DNA of 64,000 bases from UA16 sp042095135 (GTDB taxonomy: Bacteria > Bacteroidota > Bacteroidia > Flavobacteriales_D > Sanyastnellaceae): contig JBELBV010000005.1 of the NCBI GenBank assembly GCA_042095135.1, positions 1 through 64,000 on the forward strand, written 5' to 3'. The position numbers and the translations under genes were made by a program. A model generated the notes under the pieces. It saw nothing but the letters and a program-made list of their open reading frames with translations. It was not told the origin of the DNA and ran no database searches. Positions 25,132 through 33,076 of this stretch are shown piece by piece (position 1 is the stretch's first letter; each line of letters opens with the position of its first letter).

Positions 25132-26640
25132 GTGAACGACTCCAGCATCCAACCCATTCATAAGATCCTGGTCGCCAATCGTGGAGAAATCGCTTTGCGC
25201 GTCATGCGCACCGCGAAAGAGATGGGCATCGCCACCGTGGCTGTCTATTCCGATGCCGACCGCAATGCCACCTTTGCACGATACGCCGACGAGGCGATCC
25301 ACATCGGACCGGCACCCTCCTCGGAAAGCTACCTCGTCGCCTCCAAAATCATCGAGGCCGCGCGCAGTACCGGCGCCGACGCCATCCATCCGGGGTACGG
25401 CTTCCTATCCGAAAATGCCGCCTTCGCGGCAGCCGTCGAGGAAGCAGGCATTCGCTTTATCGGACCCCGCCCCCACGCCATTGAGACCATGGGCTCCAAA
25501 TTGGCCGCGAAAGAAACGGTCAAGCCGTTCGACGTTCCCTTGGTTCCCGGCACCGACCACCCGGTGAACACTCCAGCGGAAGCGCGTGATGTAGCCAACC
25601 GCATCGGTTACCCCTTGCTCATCAAAGCCAGTGCTGGTGGCGGTGGAAAAGGCATGCGCATCGTTCGCGAGGACGCCGAACTTAAAAACAGCTTCGAACG
25701 GGCCGTTTCAGAGGCGGTCAATGCCTTTGGCGACGGGGCTGTATTCATTGAACGCTTCGTCACCTCACCCCGGCACATCGAAATTCAAATCCTCGCGGAT
25801 ACGCAAGGCAACGTTGTGCATTTGTTCGAACGGGAGTGCAGCATTCAACGCCGCCACCAAAAGGTAGTGGAGGAAGCGCCCTCTGCTGTCTTGACACCCG
25901 AGCTGAGGGAGCGCATGGGAAACAGCGCCATCGAAGTGGCCAAAAGCTGTAATTACGTGGGAGCAGGCACCGTGGAGTTCTTACTCGACGACCAGATGCG
26001 TTACTACTTCTTGGAAATGAATACGCGTCTCCAAGTGGAGCATCCCGTGACCGAGTGCATTGCCAATGTGGATCTGGTCCGCGAACAAATCCGCATCGCC
26101 GAAGGGCATCCACTCTCCTTCAGCCAAGACGACTTGAGCATTCGGGGGCACGCCATTGAAATCCGGGTGTATGCGGAAAATGCGCGCGCAGGGTTCCTTC
26201 CAGATACGGGCACACTGCACCGCTATGCCCCACCTACAGGCCCCGGTGTACGCGTTGACGATGGCGTGGAAGAAGGACAGGAAATCCCGATTCATTACGA
26301 CCCCATGTTATCAAAGCTCGTCGTGCACGCACCCAGCCGTGAGGCGGCCATTGACCGGTGCATTCGAGCCATCGATGAATACGAAATTGCCGGGGTATAC
26401 ACGACATTGGATTTTGGACGTTTTGCCATCGACCACGATGCTTTCCGTTCGGGGAAATTTGACACGCACTTTGTCGAAGCCCATTTCTCGTCCGACGTTC
26501 TCGAACGCGACAGCGACCTGTCGGATGAGGAAATCGCCGCTTTGACAGCGGGCCTTTTGGGTCGATCTACCCCCAGCAAAACAGCATCAACCCCAGCAGT
26601 TACTTCGCGCTCGCCATGGCGCAAACGCGCACAAGCCTAA
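25132..26640 (+). CDS. accC: Biotin carboxylase subunit of acyl-CoA (acetyl- or propionyl-CoA) carboxylase
   Basis: The 502-residue ATP-grasp enzyme carboxylates biotin on a carrier protein. Visible: IHKILVANRGEIALRVMRTA, the glycine-rich ATP loop ASAGGGGKGMRIV, FIERFVTSPRHIEIQILAD, the CSIQRRHQK segment and FLEMNTRLQVEHPVTE. The C-terminal 40 residues extend past the roughly 450-residue AccC core and end in a Ser/Pro/Arg-rich tail, as in longer Bacteroidota acyl-CoA carboxylase subunits; no biotin carrier domain is fused. No ATG fits before the conserved core, so GTG at 25132 is the start; a TTG at 25078 would lie within the SRP RNA. The carboxyltransferase genes are not nearby. It overlaps the convergent sirtuin gene by 4 bases. 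Confidence 0.93.
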   Translation: MNDSSIQPIHKILVANRGEIALRVMRTAKEMGIATVAVYSDADRNATFARYADEAIHIGPAPSSESYLVASKIIEAARSTGADAIHPGYGFLSENAAFAAAVEEAGIRFIGPRPHAIETMGSKLAAKETVKPFDVPLVPGTDHPVNTPAEARDVANRIGYPLLIKASAGGGGKGMRIVREDAELKNSFERAVSEAVNAFGDGAVFIERFVTSPRHIEIQILADTQGNVVHLFERECSIQRRHQKVVEEAPSAVLTPELRERMGNSAIEVAKSCNYVGAGTVEFLLDDQMRYYFLEMNTRLQVEHPVTECIANVDLVREQIRIAEGHPLSFSQDDLSIRGHAIEIRVYAENARAGFLPDTGTLHRYAPPTGPGVRVDDGVEEGQEIPIHYDPMLSKLVVHAPSREAAIDRCIRAIDEYEIAGVYTTLDFGRFAIDHDAFRSGKFDTHFVEAHFSSDVLERDSDLSDEEIAALTAGLLGRSTPSKTASTPAVTSRSPWRKRAQA

Positions 26641-27326
26641 TGGAACCAACGCGCATTCAATTGCGCCAAACCATCTGACGCGGAACAGGACCACGCAGTG
26701 GCATTCGGCACGCCCAATACATCGGCTGCGGGATCAATCACGTGCAAGGGAACGCCTGGTGCCGCTTCGAATGCCAGTTGAGCGGCAGGATAGACTTGAA
26801 GGGAGGTGCCAATGACGAGTACGCAGTCCGCCTGCTTGACCAACGGAAACGCGTCCACCATGTTGGGCACCGATTCGCCAAACCAAACAATGTGCGGACG
26901 TAGAGGGTAACCCGCTGGACAACTGTCAGATGTCTTCATTTCCCAATGAGGCAACGGGTAAACTGCCGCCTCTGGTCCACAGCTTCTCGCCTTGGACAAT
27001 TCACCGTGCAAATGCAGCACATGCTGCGAACCGGCGCGCTCGTGCAGGTCGTCGACATTTTGCGTGATAATCTGGATGTGCATGCGGTCCTGCCATGCAG
27101 CCAACTGTCGGTGGCCCAGGTTGGGTTGGGCCTCCCACACTGCTCGACGCCGCTCGTTGTAAAACCGGGTCACGAGTTCTGAGTTGCGCGCCCAAGCCTC
27201 AGGCGTAGCCACATCCTCCACCCGGTGGCCTTCCCACAGGCCTCCCGCTCCACGAAAGGTCGCAATGCCACTTTCCGCACTCATGCCAGCGCCGGTCAGC
27301 ACCACCAAATATTCGGGGACGTTCAT
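26637..27326 (-). CDS. cobB: Sir2 family NAD-dependent deacylase (class III, desuccinylase-like)
   Basis: The 229-residue protein shows the sirtuin NAD motifs GAGMSAESGIATFRGAGG (near residues 12-29), TQNVDDLHERAGS and catalytic His in LHLHGEL, then GTSLQVYPAAQL. The segment FYNERRR contains the Tyr-x-x-Arg pair that in class III sirtuins (CobB, SIRT5) binds succinyl- or malonyl-lysine. Only two cysteines are seen in the small domain, so the zinc site is reduced or absent. Start ATG 27326 has a TAATTTG box 12 bases upstream. It converges on accC with a 4-base overlap. Confidence 0.92.
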   Translation of the reverse strand: MNVPEYLVVLTGAGMSAESGIATFRGAGGLWEGHRVEDVATPEAWARNSELVTRFYNERRRAVWEAQPNLGHRQLAAWQDRMHIQIITQNVDDLHERAGSQHVLHLHGELSKARSCGPEAAVYPLPHWEMKTSDSCPAGYPLRPHIVWFGESVPNMVDAFPLVKQADCVLVIGTSLQVYPAAQLAFEAAPGVPLHVIDPAADVLGVPNATAWSCSASDGLAQLNARWFH

Positions 27327-27330
27327 CGCT

Positions 27331-27338
27331 CCAAATTA
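27331..27338 (-). promoter_or_regulatory. -7-like box (TAATTTGG) of the sirtuin gene, leaderless spacing
   Basis: The minus-strand box starts 12 bases before the ATG at 27326. It is divergent from the exonuclease promoter within a 51-base region. Confidence 0.4.
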
Positions 27339-27363
27339 CGCAAACGGCCTCAGGTCTTTGGGC

Positions 27364-27371
27364 TATCTTTG
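27364..27371 (+). promoter_or_regulatory. -7 element (TATCTTTG) of the exonuclease-ccm operon
   Basis: Perfect TAnnTTTG, identical to the SRP RNA box, beginning 14 bases before the ATG at 27378. The predicted 5' leader is about 2-3 bases. Confidence 0.65.
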
Positions 27372-27377
27372 CCTTCC

Positions 27378-27938
27378 ATGAGTCAACGGCATTTCATCAT
27401 CTACGATTTGGAAGCCACGTGCTGGAGAAGCCGTGCGCCGAAGCGGGTCGAGGTGATTGAAATTGGTGCCGTCAAGGTGAACGAGTCGCTGGATATCGTG
27501 GATGAATTCTGCGTGTTTGTCAAACCCACCTTGCACCCGCAGATTTCAAAATTTTGCACGCAACTGACAAGCATCACCCAATCGGATGTCGACCGCGCTC
27601 CGTTTTTTGACGAGGCAATCGAGGCATTTGAAGATTGGATTGACCCGAAGGCCAGCCGGGCGGTCCTCATGAGTTGGGGGGAATTTGACAAGCGGCAACT
27701 GGTCAGTGACAGTGACCTGCACGAAATTGAGCTGCCGTGGCTTCGGTACCATGCATGCCTCCAGCACCACTACAGCAAATGGAAGGGCAGCAAGAATCAA
27801 ATCGGCCTCAAATCCGCCATGGAACTGGAAGGGCTGTCGTACTCTGGAACACAACACCGTGCCATTGAAGACGCCCGAAACATGGCCCGGCTCTTCCAAG
27901 TCATCGCCAAACCCATGGAGTTGGTCAATCCCGAATGA
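27378..27938 (+). CDS. DEDDh 3'-5' exonuclease (KapD/ERI-1-like)
   Basis: A 186-residue protein of the RNase T/DnaQ superfamily. Exo I is HFIIYDLEATCW (Asp and Glu metal ligands), exo II lies around VLMSWGEFDKRQL, and exo III is HRAIEDARNMARLF with the His-x4-Asp of the DEDDh type. It most resembles the short KapD/ERI-1 inhibitor-of-KinA-like exonucleases, which act on RNA or DNA ends; the substrate is unknown. The start at 27378 fits the promoter box; longer in-frame versions cross into the divergent sirtuin gene. Its TGA overlaps the ccmB ATG (ATGA at 27935-27938), making it the first gene of the cytochrome-maturation operon. Confidence 0.85.
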   Translation: MSQRHFIIYDLEATCWRSRAPKRVEVIEIGAVKVNESLDIVDEFCVFVKPTLHPQISKFCTQLTSITQSDVDRAPFFDEAIEAFEDWIDPKASRAVLMSWGEFDKRQLVSDSDLHEIELPWLRYHACLQHHYSKWKGSKNQIGLKSAMELEGLSYSGTQHRAIEDARNMARLFQVIAKPMELVNPE

Positions 27939-28618
27939 ACCGGCCCATGAGCGCGCTCTCCAACATCCGCTTCTTGCTCCATCACGCCATTCGGGTTGAA
28001 CTGCGCAACCGTCACGGCATCGCCGGACTGCTCGTGTTTGCCGTTGCCGCAGTGTACACGTGTTACCAAGCCACCGGTACCTATGCCGAACAAGAAAGCT
28101 GGAATGCCCTGGCCTGGGTCGTCTTGCTCTTCGCTGGGTTCAATGCCGTTTCTAAACCCTGGGCCGATGACGAAGAAGGGGTTCGGGCCTTTTTGGTGCA
28201 CACAGTCCGTCCGCAAGACTGGTTAATTGCCCGCACGCTGTATTACATGCTGTTGCTGGGCACTGTCAGCACCGTCACCTTCGCCGCCTTCTTGCTCTTT
28301 TTGGGTATGGACCACTTGAGCGAATGGACCACAGTGCATTACTACGCCGGGGTACTCTTGACAAGCACAGCCCTCGCCTCATTGCTCGCGATGATCCAAG
28401 CTCTTGCTTCGCGAGCAGGCGGTGGCTTCAGCCTGATCGCCGTACTCGGCCTGCCCTTGATCATCCCCGTCATTCTCGTCTCCACACGGTACGGAAGCGA
28501 TTTAATGCGTGGAATCGCTTTCGGGGATACGGCACATCACTTGCTTTTTTTGGCAACTTTATCCGTCGGATTCAGCGCCCTAGGGTACATCCTCTTCCCT
28601 TACCTTTGGAGGGATTAA
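27935..28618 (+). CDS. ccmB: Heme exporter subunit CcmB
   Basis: The 227-residue membrane protein has six hydrophobic helices and the CcmB pattern (LLHHAIRVELRNRHGIAGLL, FNAVSKPWADDEEGVR, LTSTALASLLAMIQAL, GLPLIIPVILVST). CcmB works with the ATPase CcmA in releasing holo-CcmE from CcmC. No ccmA gene is found in the window, so the ATPase must be encoded elsewhere or be replaced. Start overlaps the exonuclease stop; ccmC begins immediately after its TAA. Confidence 0.9.
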   Translation: MNRPMSALSNIRFLLHHAIRVELRNRHGIAGLLVFAVAAVYTCYQATGTYAEQESWNALAWVVLLFAGFNAVSKPWADDEEGVRAFLVHTVRPQDWLIARTLYYMLLLGTVSTVTFAAFLLFLGMDHLSEWTTVHYYAGVLLTSTALASLLAMIQALASRAGGGFSLIAVLGLPLIIPVILVSTRYGSDLMRGIAFGDTAHHLLFLATLSVGFSALGYILFPYLWRD

Positions 28619-29689
28619 ATGCGCATGATTCAACGCAGCTGGAAAATCGGGGGAATCGCCCTGCTCGCATACGTTTTCTGGACCACCTTCACGGTGCCAA
28701 TGGGCCCGGGTTTGCTGGAATTGAGAAACCTTGAGCGCGCCGCTGTCGTTGATGGCTTGGATCGAAAAGTACCTGCTTATGAGCTCATCGGCTTGGGAAC
28801 GCATTGGGCCAGCCGGCCAGAAGATTTGAGCGTCGTGCTTCGCAAAAAGGAAAGCCTGACCGCTTTGCCTGTTGTCGAAGTCGTGGATGACAACCACGCC
28901 ATCATAGGCTTGACTTTGCCTGATACCGTCCCCTCTCGAAGCTGGGACGTGCTGATCAACCACCCGGTGGATGGGACATTGTTCCTGCAAAACGGGCTTT
29001 TCCTCGATGGAGTCAGCGTCGACGAAACTGCAACTTTGCCGGCCCTCGCTTTGACTGAATTTGCGCCGGATCTGCCTCATCACTTCCCCTTTCAGCCACG
29101 CATCTTCGAGACCATACGTAACCTGATGCTGCACGTTCCCATGTGGTTCACCATGTTTTTGTTGATGGGCATTGCTTTTGTGGCCTCGATTCGCCAGTTG
29201 AGTCAAACCTCTGGTGGCTCTAACCTTTTCGACCTGCGAGCAGAAGCCAGCGTCCAGGTGGGTATGGTGTTCGGCGTGCTAGGTCTTTTGACCGGTAGCC
29301 TCTGGGCAAGGTACACCTGGGGAGCGTGGTGGGTCGACGACCCTCAATTGAATGGAGCATTGGTCACCGTATTGGTGTACGCAGGCTACTTGATCTTACG
29401 CGGTTCGGTGGAAGATGAACGACTGAAAGCCCGGCTCTCAGCGGTGTACAACCTGTTCGCGTTTGTCATCCTCATGATCCTGCTGATGGTTCTTCCGCGA
29501 TTTACCGAAAGCTTGCATCCGGGCAAAGGAGGCAATCCGGGCTTCAACAGCTACGACTTGGACAGTTCGCTCAGGGCCGTGTTCTACCCGGCCGTGCTAG
29601 GCTGGATGTTACTGGGCACCTGGATGTACCGCATCCGTTTGCAAGCGACCCAATTGAATCAGAAATTGCACCGGCTTAACAACCAATGA
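28619..29689 (+). CDS. ccmC: Heme-handling protein CcmC with a large periplasmic insertion
   Basis: The 356-residue protein belongs to the CcsA/CcmC heme-handling family. Conserved parts: first heme-ligand His in NLMLHVPMWFTMFLLM (about 168-183), the Trp-rich WGAWWVDDPQLNGAL (about 234-248), and the second His in FTESLHPG. Between the first membrane helix (about 11-27) and the HVP helix lies an extra, mostly soluble block of about 130 residues (40-165) predicted to be periplasmic and beta-rich. Typical CcmC is 220-250 residues. The role of the insert is unknown. It overlaps ccmD by 4 bases. Confidence 0.88.
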   Translation: MRMIQRSWKIGGIALLAYVFWTTFTVPMGPGLLELRNLERAAVVDGLDRKVPAYELIGLGTHWASRPEDLSVVLRKKESLTALPVVEVVDDNHAIIGLTLPDTVPSRSWDVLINHPVDGTLFLQNGLFLDGVSVDETATLPALALTEFAPDLPHHFPFQPRIFETIRNLMLHVPMWFTMFLLMGIAFVASIRQLSQTSGGSNLFDLRAEASVQVGMVFGVLGLLTGSLWARYTWGAWWVDDPQLNGALVTVLVYAGYLILRGSVEDERLKARLSAVYNLFAFVILMILLMVLPRFTESLHPGKGGNPGFNSYDLDSSLRAVFYPAVLGWMLLGTWMYRIRLQATQLNQKLHRLNNQ

Positions 29690-29889
29690 TGCTGCACACC
29701 CTCCTCCAAGCAAACCCCATCGAAGGATTCTTCTTCGGCAGTGGCAAATCCATGGTCGTAGGCGGTGTCGCCGTCATCATCATTGTGGGCCTTGGCCTGT
29801 GGATGTGGCGCATGGAAAAACGCATCCAGCGGTTGGATGAAGCAGCCACACGACGATCCATCTCATCCAACGAATCCGCGGAAGCATGA
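29686..29889 (+). CDS. ccmD: CcmD-like small membrane protein
   Basis: A 67-residue protein with one membrane helix (about 25-43, VVGGVAVIIIVGLGLWMW) followed by a charged cytoplasmic helix RMEKRIQRLDEA, the usual layout of Bacteroidota CcmD-family proteins. CcmD tethers CcmE to CcmABC. It overlaps ccmC (ATGA) and ccmE (4 bases), so position strongly supports the call. Confidence 0.82.
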   Translation: MMLHTLLQANPIEGFFFGSGKSMVVGGVAVIIIVGLGLWMWRMEKRIQRLDEAATRRSISSNESAEA

Positions 29890-30296
29890 AGCGATCTCAC
29901 ATCCTTAGTCTGCTGTTGGTCGCCGCATTGATTGGTTCGTTCATTGCGACCTTCACGAGCACCAGTCGGAGCGTCAACTTTGCCGAAGCAACGCAGTTTT
30001 CAGGTGAAGAGTGCAAGGTGTCTGGCACGCTCAATACCGCGTTCCCAGTGGAATACAACCCCGAGGTTGATCCCACCAAGACCGTCTTCCATATGTTCGA
30101 CGCCACCGGCGCCTCGAAGCGCGTGGTGCTGAACCAACCGAAACCCACTGGCTTGGAAAACAGCGAATCCATTGACTTGTACGGCAGCGTTGTCGGCGAA
30201 GAATTTCACGCCACAGAAATGCTGATGAAGTGCCCGTCCAAGTACAACGAGAACAACCACGTCCTCATGGGTGAGGACCTCCAAGCAGAGGGCTAA
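29886..30296 (+). CDS. ccmE: Heme chaperone CcmE, CxxxY type
   Basis: The 136-residue protein has an N-terminal membrane anchor (about 5-23) and a periplasmic OB-fold. The heme-attachment site, HxxxY in E. coli-type CcmE, is here CPSKY (Cys116, Tyr120), in EMLMKCPSKYNEN. The CxxxY form is known from archaea and some bacteria with a variant of system I maturation. A His at 125 follows but is not in the family position. The gene overlaps ccmD by 4 bases and shares one base with ccmF (TAATG). Confidence 0.9.
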   Translation: MKRSHILSLLLVAALIGSFIATFTSTSRSVNFAEATQFSGEECKVSGTLNTAFPVEYNPEVDPTKTVFHMFDATGASKRVVLNQPKPTGLENSESIDLYGSVVGEEFHATEMLMKCPSKYNENNHVLMGEDLQAEG

Positions 30297-33076
30297 TGGA
30301 ATACCTGGGGGAATGGACCGGCATCGCCAGCTTCGGTCAGGGCCTCATCGCCTTGGCGTTTGGAGCCTCGTTCGTGTCCTTAGTCAGCTTCTTGTGCGGC
30401 TGGAAAACGGTCGGGCGCAAAGCCTTTTACGTCCACGCTACCAGCACCTTCGCAACCATCGCGCTCATCTTCGCTTTGTTTGGTGCCCACCGGTATGAAT
30501 TTGAATACATCTGGAAGCACCTGAACAACGAGATGCCCATGCGCTTCATCTTCAGTGCATTCTGGGGTGGTCAAGAAGGAGGCTTCTTGTTGTGGATGTT
30601 CTGGCACAATGTGCTGGGTCTTGTGCTCTTGCGTTCGGATTCGAAATGGCACAATGCCGTACTGGCCACGGTAGCGGCCATCGAACTGTTCTTGACGTCC
30701 ATGCTCCTCGGGGTCTACTTCGGAAATTTCCAGCTGGGGCTGGATCCGTTCCTTCTCTTGCGGGATGCGCCGAACAATGCAGGTCTCCCTTGGACAGCCC
30801 AAGCGGACTACCTCACAGCTTTCCCCATGTTCCAGGATGGGCAAGGTCTGAATCCCCTGCTACAGAATTACTGGATGACCATCCATCCGCCTACCCTCTT
30901 CCTGGGGTTTGCCTCGACATCCATTCCGTTCGCCTACGCATTGGCAGGGCTGACCCATCGCACGGACCGGTCGTGGATGAAGCCGGCGCTGCGCTGGTCC
31001 ATCTTCGGCATTGGCATTCTCGGCACGGGTATTTTGATGGGCGGTGCCTGGGCGTACGAAGCATTGAGCTTTGGTGGTTTCTGGGCTTGGGATCCGGTGG
31101 AAAATTCCTCCTTGGTGCCGTGGCTGACCCTTGTCGCTGGCGCCCACCTCCTGCTCATCAACCGCAACCGAAAAAAGCCGATGGCTTTGTTCAGCACGTA
31201 CTATTTCTTGCTGATTTCGTTCTTGCTGGTTTTGTACAGCACCTTCCTGACCAAGTCCGGCATCCTCGGAGATACGTCGGTGCACAGCTTTGTCGACAGC
31301 GGCATCCTTCCGCAATTGCTTGTATACCTGTTGAGTTTCGTGGCGCTCGCTCACTTCATGTTGCTGCGGTCGTCCGTTTGGAAATTGGCCTTTGGGGGCA
31401 TCCTCGCCTTGTTGCTTCTCGTCGCTATCAAGGGCTACGTCGTGGAAGCCATTGGTGTGTTCCTCGGCATGTTGGTGGTGACATCAATCAAAGCCTACCG
31501 CACGGACTTTGAACGCACCGAGGAAGAGGAGTCCATTTGGTCTAGAGAATTTTGGATGTTTGTCGGTTCGTTGCTGTTCCTGGTAAGTGCAGCCCACATC
31601 ACCTGGCAAACCAGCCTGCCCGTTTTCAACCAATTTTTGGAGCCGCTAAGCCCACTCCTCGCTCAGTGGGGCGAGTCATGGAACAGCCAAGTGCTGCTCG
31701 ACTTGAGCAAACACAACCTCGCACCAGGAACCGATTTGGACCAGACTTACCACCTCGTGCAAGTCCCACTCGCCGTACTCATCATGGCGGTGATGGGGTT
31801 GGCGCAATGGCTGAAGTACAAATCCACCAACATAAAAACCGTTGCGAAGAATCTGTTTTACTCAACCGCACTTAGTGCAGTAGCGACGGGTGCCCTCCTT
31901 TGGGCCTATCCATTTGAATGGTGGGAACTGCCTCGGGTTGCGTTGCTGTTCACGGCGCTTTTCGCGGTCTTCTCCAATGCCGATTACATCCTGCGTATGG
32001 CACGTGGAAAATGGAAGCGATGGGGGTCGCCGGTGGCACACGTCGGATTTGGCCTCGTCATTTTCGGCGCGGTGCTCAGCACCAGCCAGAAAGACATCAT
32101 TTCGCAAAACCAGATTGGGGACATCAGCACCCTGAACGAGGAGCTGAACAATCGTGAGGATCTGCTCATCATGGAAGGCGATACCCTCTCCATGGGACCT
32201 TACTTCGTTAGCTACCGGGACCGCTACCAAGAAGGCATCCATGTCAAATTCCGCATGGATTACTTCGAAAAGGCACCCCACACCTACCAACCCGGAGATG
32301 TGGTCTTTTTCGATGGCATGGTCTTCGAAGCGAAAGAAACGCACGAAGCGTCACCACAATTTTCGGAGGACCTAGAGGACCACTGGATGTTCATCCCGTT
32401 CCCCAACGAGCGTCAAGCCAATACGGCACAACTGTGGAAAGCGGGTGTTCCTGGTGATCGCCTGTTTACACTAGAGCCGCGCATTCAGCTCAATGAGCAA
32501 ATGGGCAATGCCCCTGAACCGGACACCAAGCACTGGCTTCACCGCGATCTGTACACCCACATCAAGTGGGGCCGCGTGTCACCGCCCGAAACCGACGAGG
32601 AGGGCTGGATGGGCGGCAGGACGCACACCATGCAGGTAGGCGACAGCATGCTCGTTGGACACACGTTGTTGACCATTGACAGCTTACGAGCAGTAAATGA
32701 CAGCGAGAAGCCCAGCCGCGGCTTGCTGCAGAAAGACTTGGCCATCGCCGCGTGTGTCAGCCTCAAAAACAAAGAGCGCGACACCCGGCATCAACCGCTG
32801 TACATCGTGCGCGACAGCACCATCATCCCCGACCTATACGAAGCCGAGGCCTACGGCATCAAAATGCGCATTGAAACATTCGACCCGCAAGCGGAAAACC
32901 TCGAGATGACCGTCTGGGAACACGAGTCGGTACGGCGTGATTTTGTGGTGATGCAAGCCTCCATCTTCCCCTTGATCAACCTACTATGGCTCGGGTGCAT
33001 CCTGATGGCCATTGGTACGTCCATGGCGGTTTGGGCCCGATGGAAAACCGATACTAACTCCCGATCACATGGCTAA
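30296..33076 (+). CDS. ccmF: Cytochrome c maturation protein CcmF
   Basis: The 926-residue polytopic membrane protein carries the tryptophan-rich heme motif GGFWAWDPVENSS (residues 260-272), with WGGQEGGFLLWMFW and the HPPTLFLGF segment before it. About 12-15 membrane helices are followed by a periplasmic C-terminal part of about 250 residues and a last helix near 895-915. CcmF with CcmH forms the apocytochrome-heme ligation complex; no ccmH, ccmG or ccmI is in this operon. It is longer than E. coli CcmF (about 650), owing to the C-terminal periplasmic region. It overlaps the DUF2520 gene by 8 bases. Confidence 0.93.
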   Translation: MEYLGEWTGIASFGQGLIALAFGASFVSLVSFLCGWKTVGRKAFYVHATSTFATIALIFALFGAHRYEFEYIWKHLNNEMPMRFIFSAFWGGQEGGFLLWMFWHNVLGLVLLRSDSKWHNAVLATVAAIELFLTSMLLGVYFGNFQLGLDPFLLLRDAPNNAGLPWTAQADYLTAFPMFQDGQGLNPLLQNYWMTIHPPTLFLGFASTSIPFAYALAGLTHRTDRSWMKPALRWSIFGIGILGTGILMGGAWAYEALSFGGFWAWDPVENSSLVPWLTLVAGAHLLLINRNRKKPMALFSTYYFLLISFLLVLYSTFLTKSGILGDTSVHSFVDSGILPQLLVYLLSFVALAHFMLLRSSVWKLAFGGILALLLLVAIKGYVVEAIGVFLGMLVVTSIKAYRTDFERTEEEESIWSREFWMFVGSLLFLVSAAHITWQTSLPVFNQFLEPLSPLLAQWGESWNSQVLLDLSKHNLAPGTDLDQTYHLVQVPLAVLIMAVMGLAQWLKYKSTNIKTVAKNLFYSTALSAVATGALLWAYPFEWWELPRVALLFTALFAVFSNADYILRMARGKWKRWGSPVAHVGFGLVIFGAVLSTSQKDIISQNQIGDISTLNEELNNREDLLIMEGDTLSMGPYFVSYRDRYQEGIHVKFRMDYFEKAPHTYQPGDVVFFDGMVFEAKETHEASPQFSEDLEDHWMFIPFPNERQANTAQLWKAGVPGDRLFTLEPRIQLNEQMGNAPEPDTKHWLHRDLYTHIKWGRVSPPETDEEGWMGGRTHTMQVGDSMLVGHTLLTIDSLRAVNDSEKPSRGLLQKDLAIAACVSLKNKERDTRHQPLYIVRDSTIIPDLYEAEAYGIKMRIETFDPQAENLEMTVWEHESVRRDFVVMQASIFPLINLLWLGCILMAIGTSMAVWARWKTDTNSRSHG

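Noticed and set aside
28601..28608. TACCTTTG as a promoter for ccmC
   Set aside because: It encodes the last residues of ccmB in a tightly packed operon; the 18-base distance fits neither spacing class, so coincidence is more likely.
30592..31512. Plus-strand frame of 306 codons inside ccmF
   Set aside because: ccmF in the other frame has conserved heme motifs; this frame is Arg/Pro/His-rich and domain-free.
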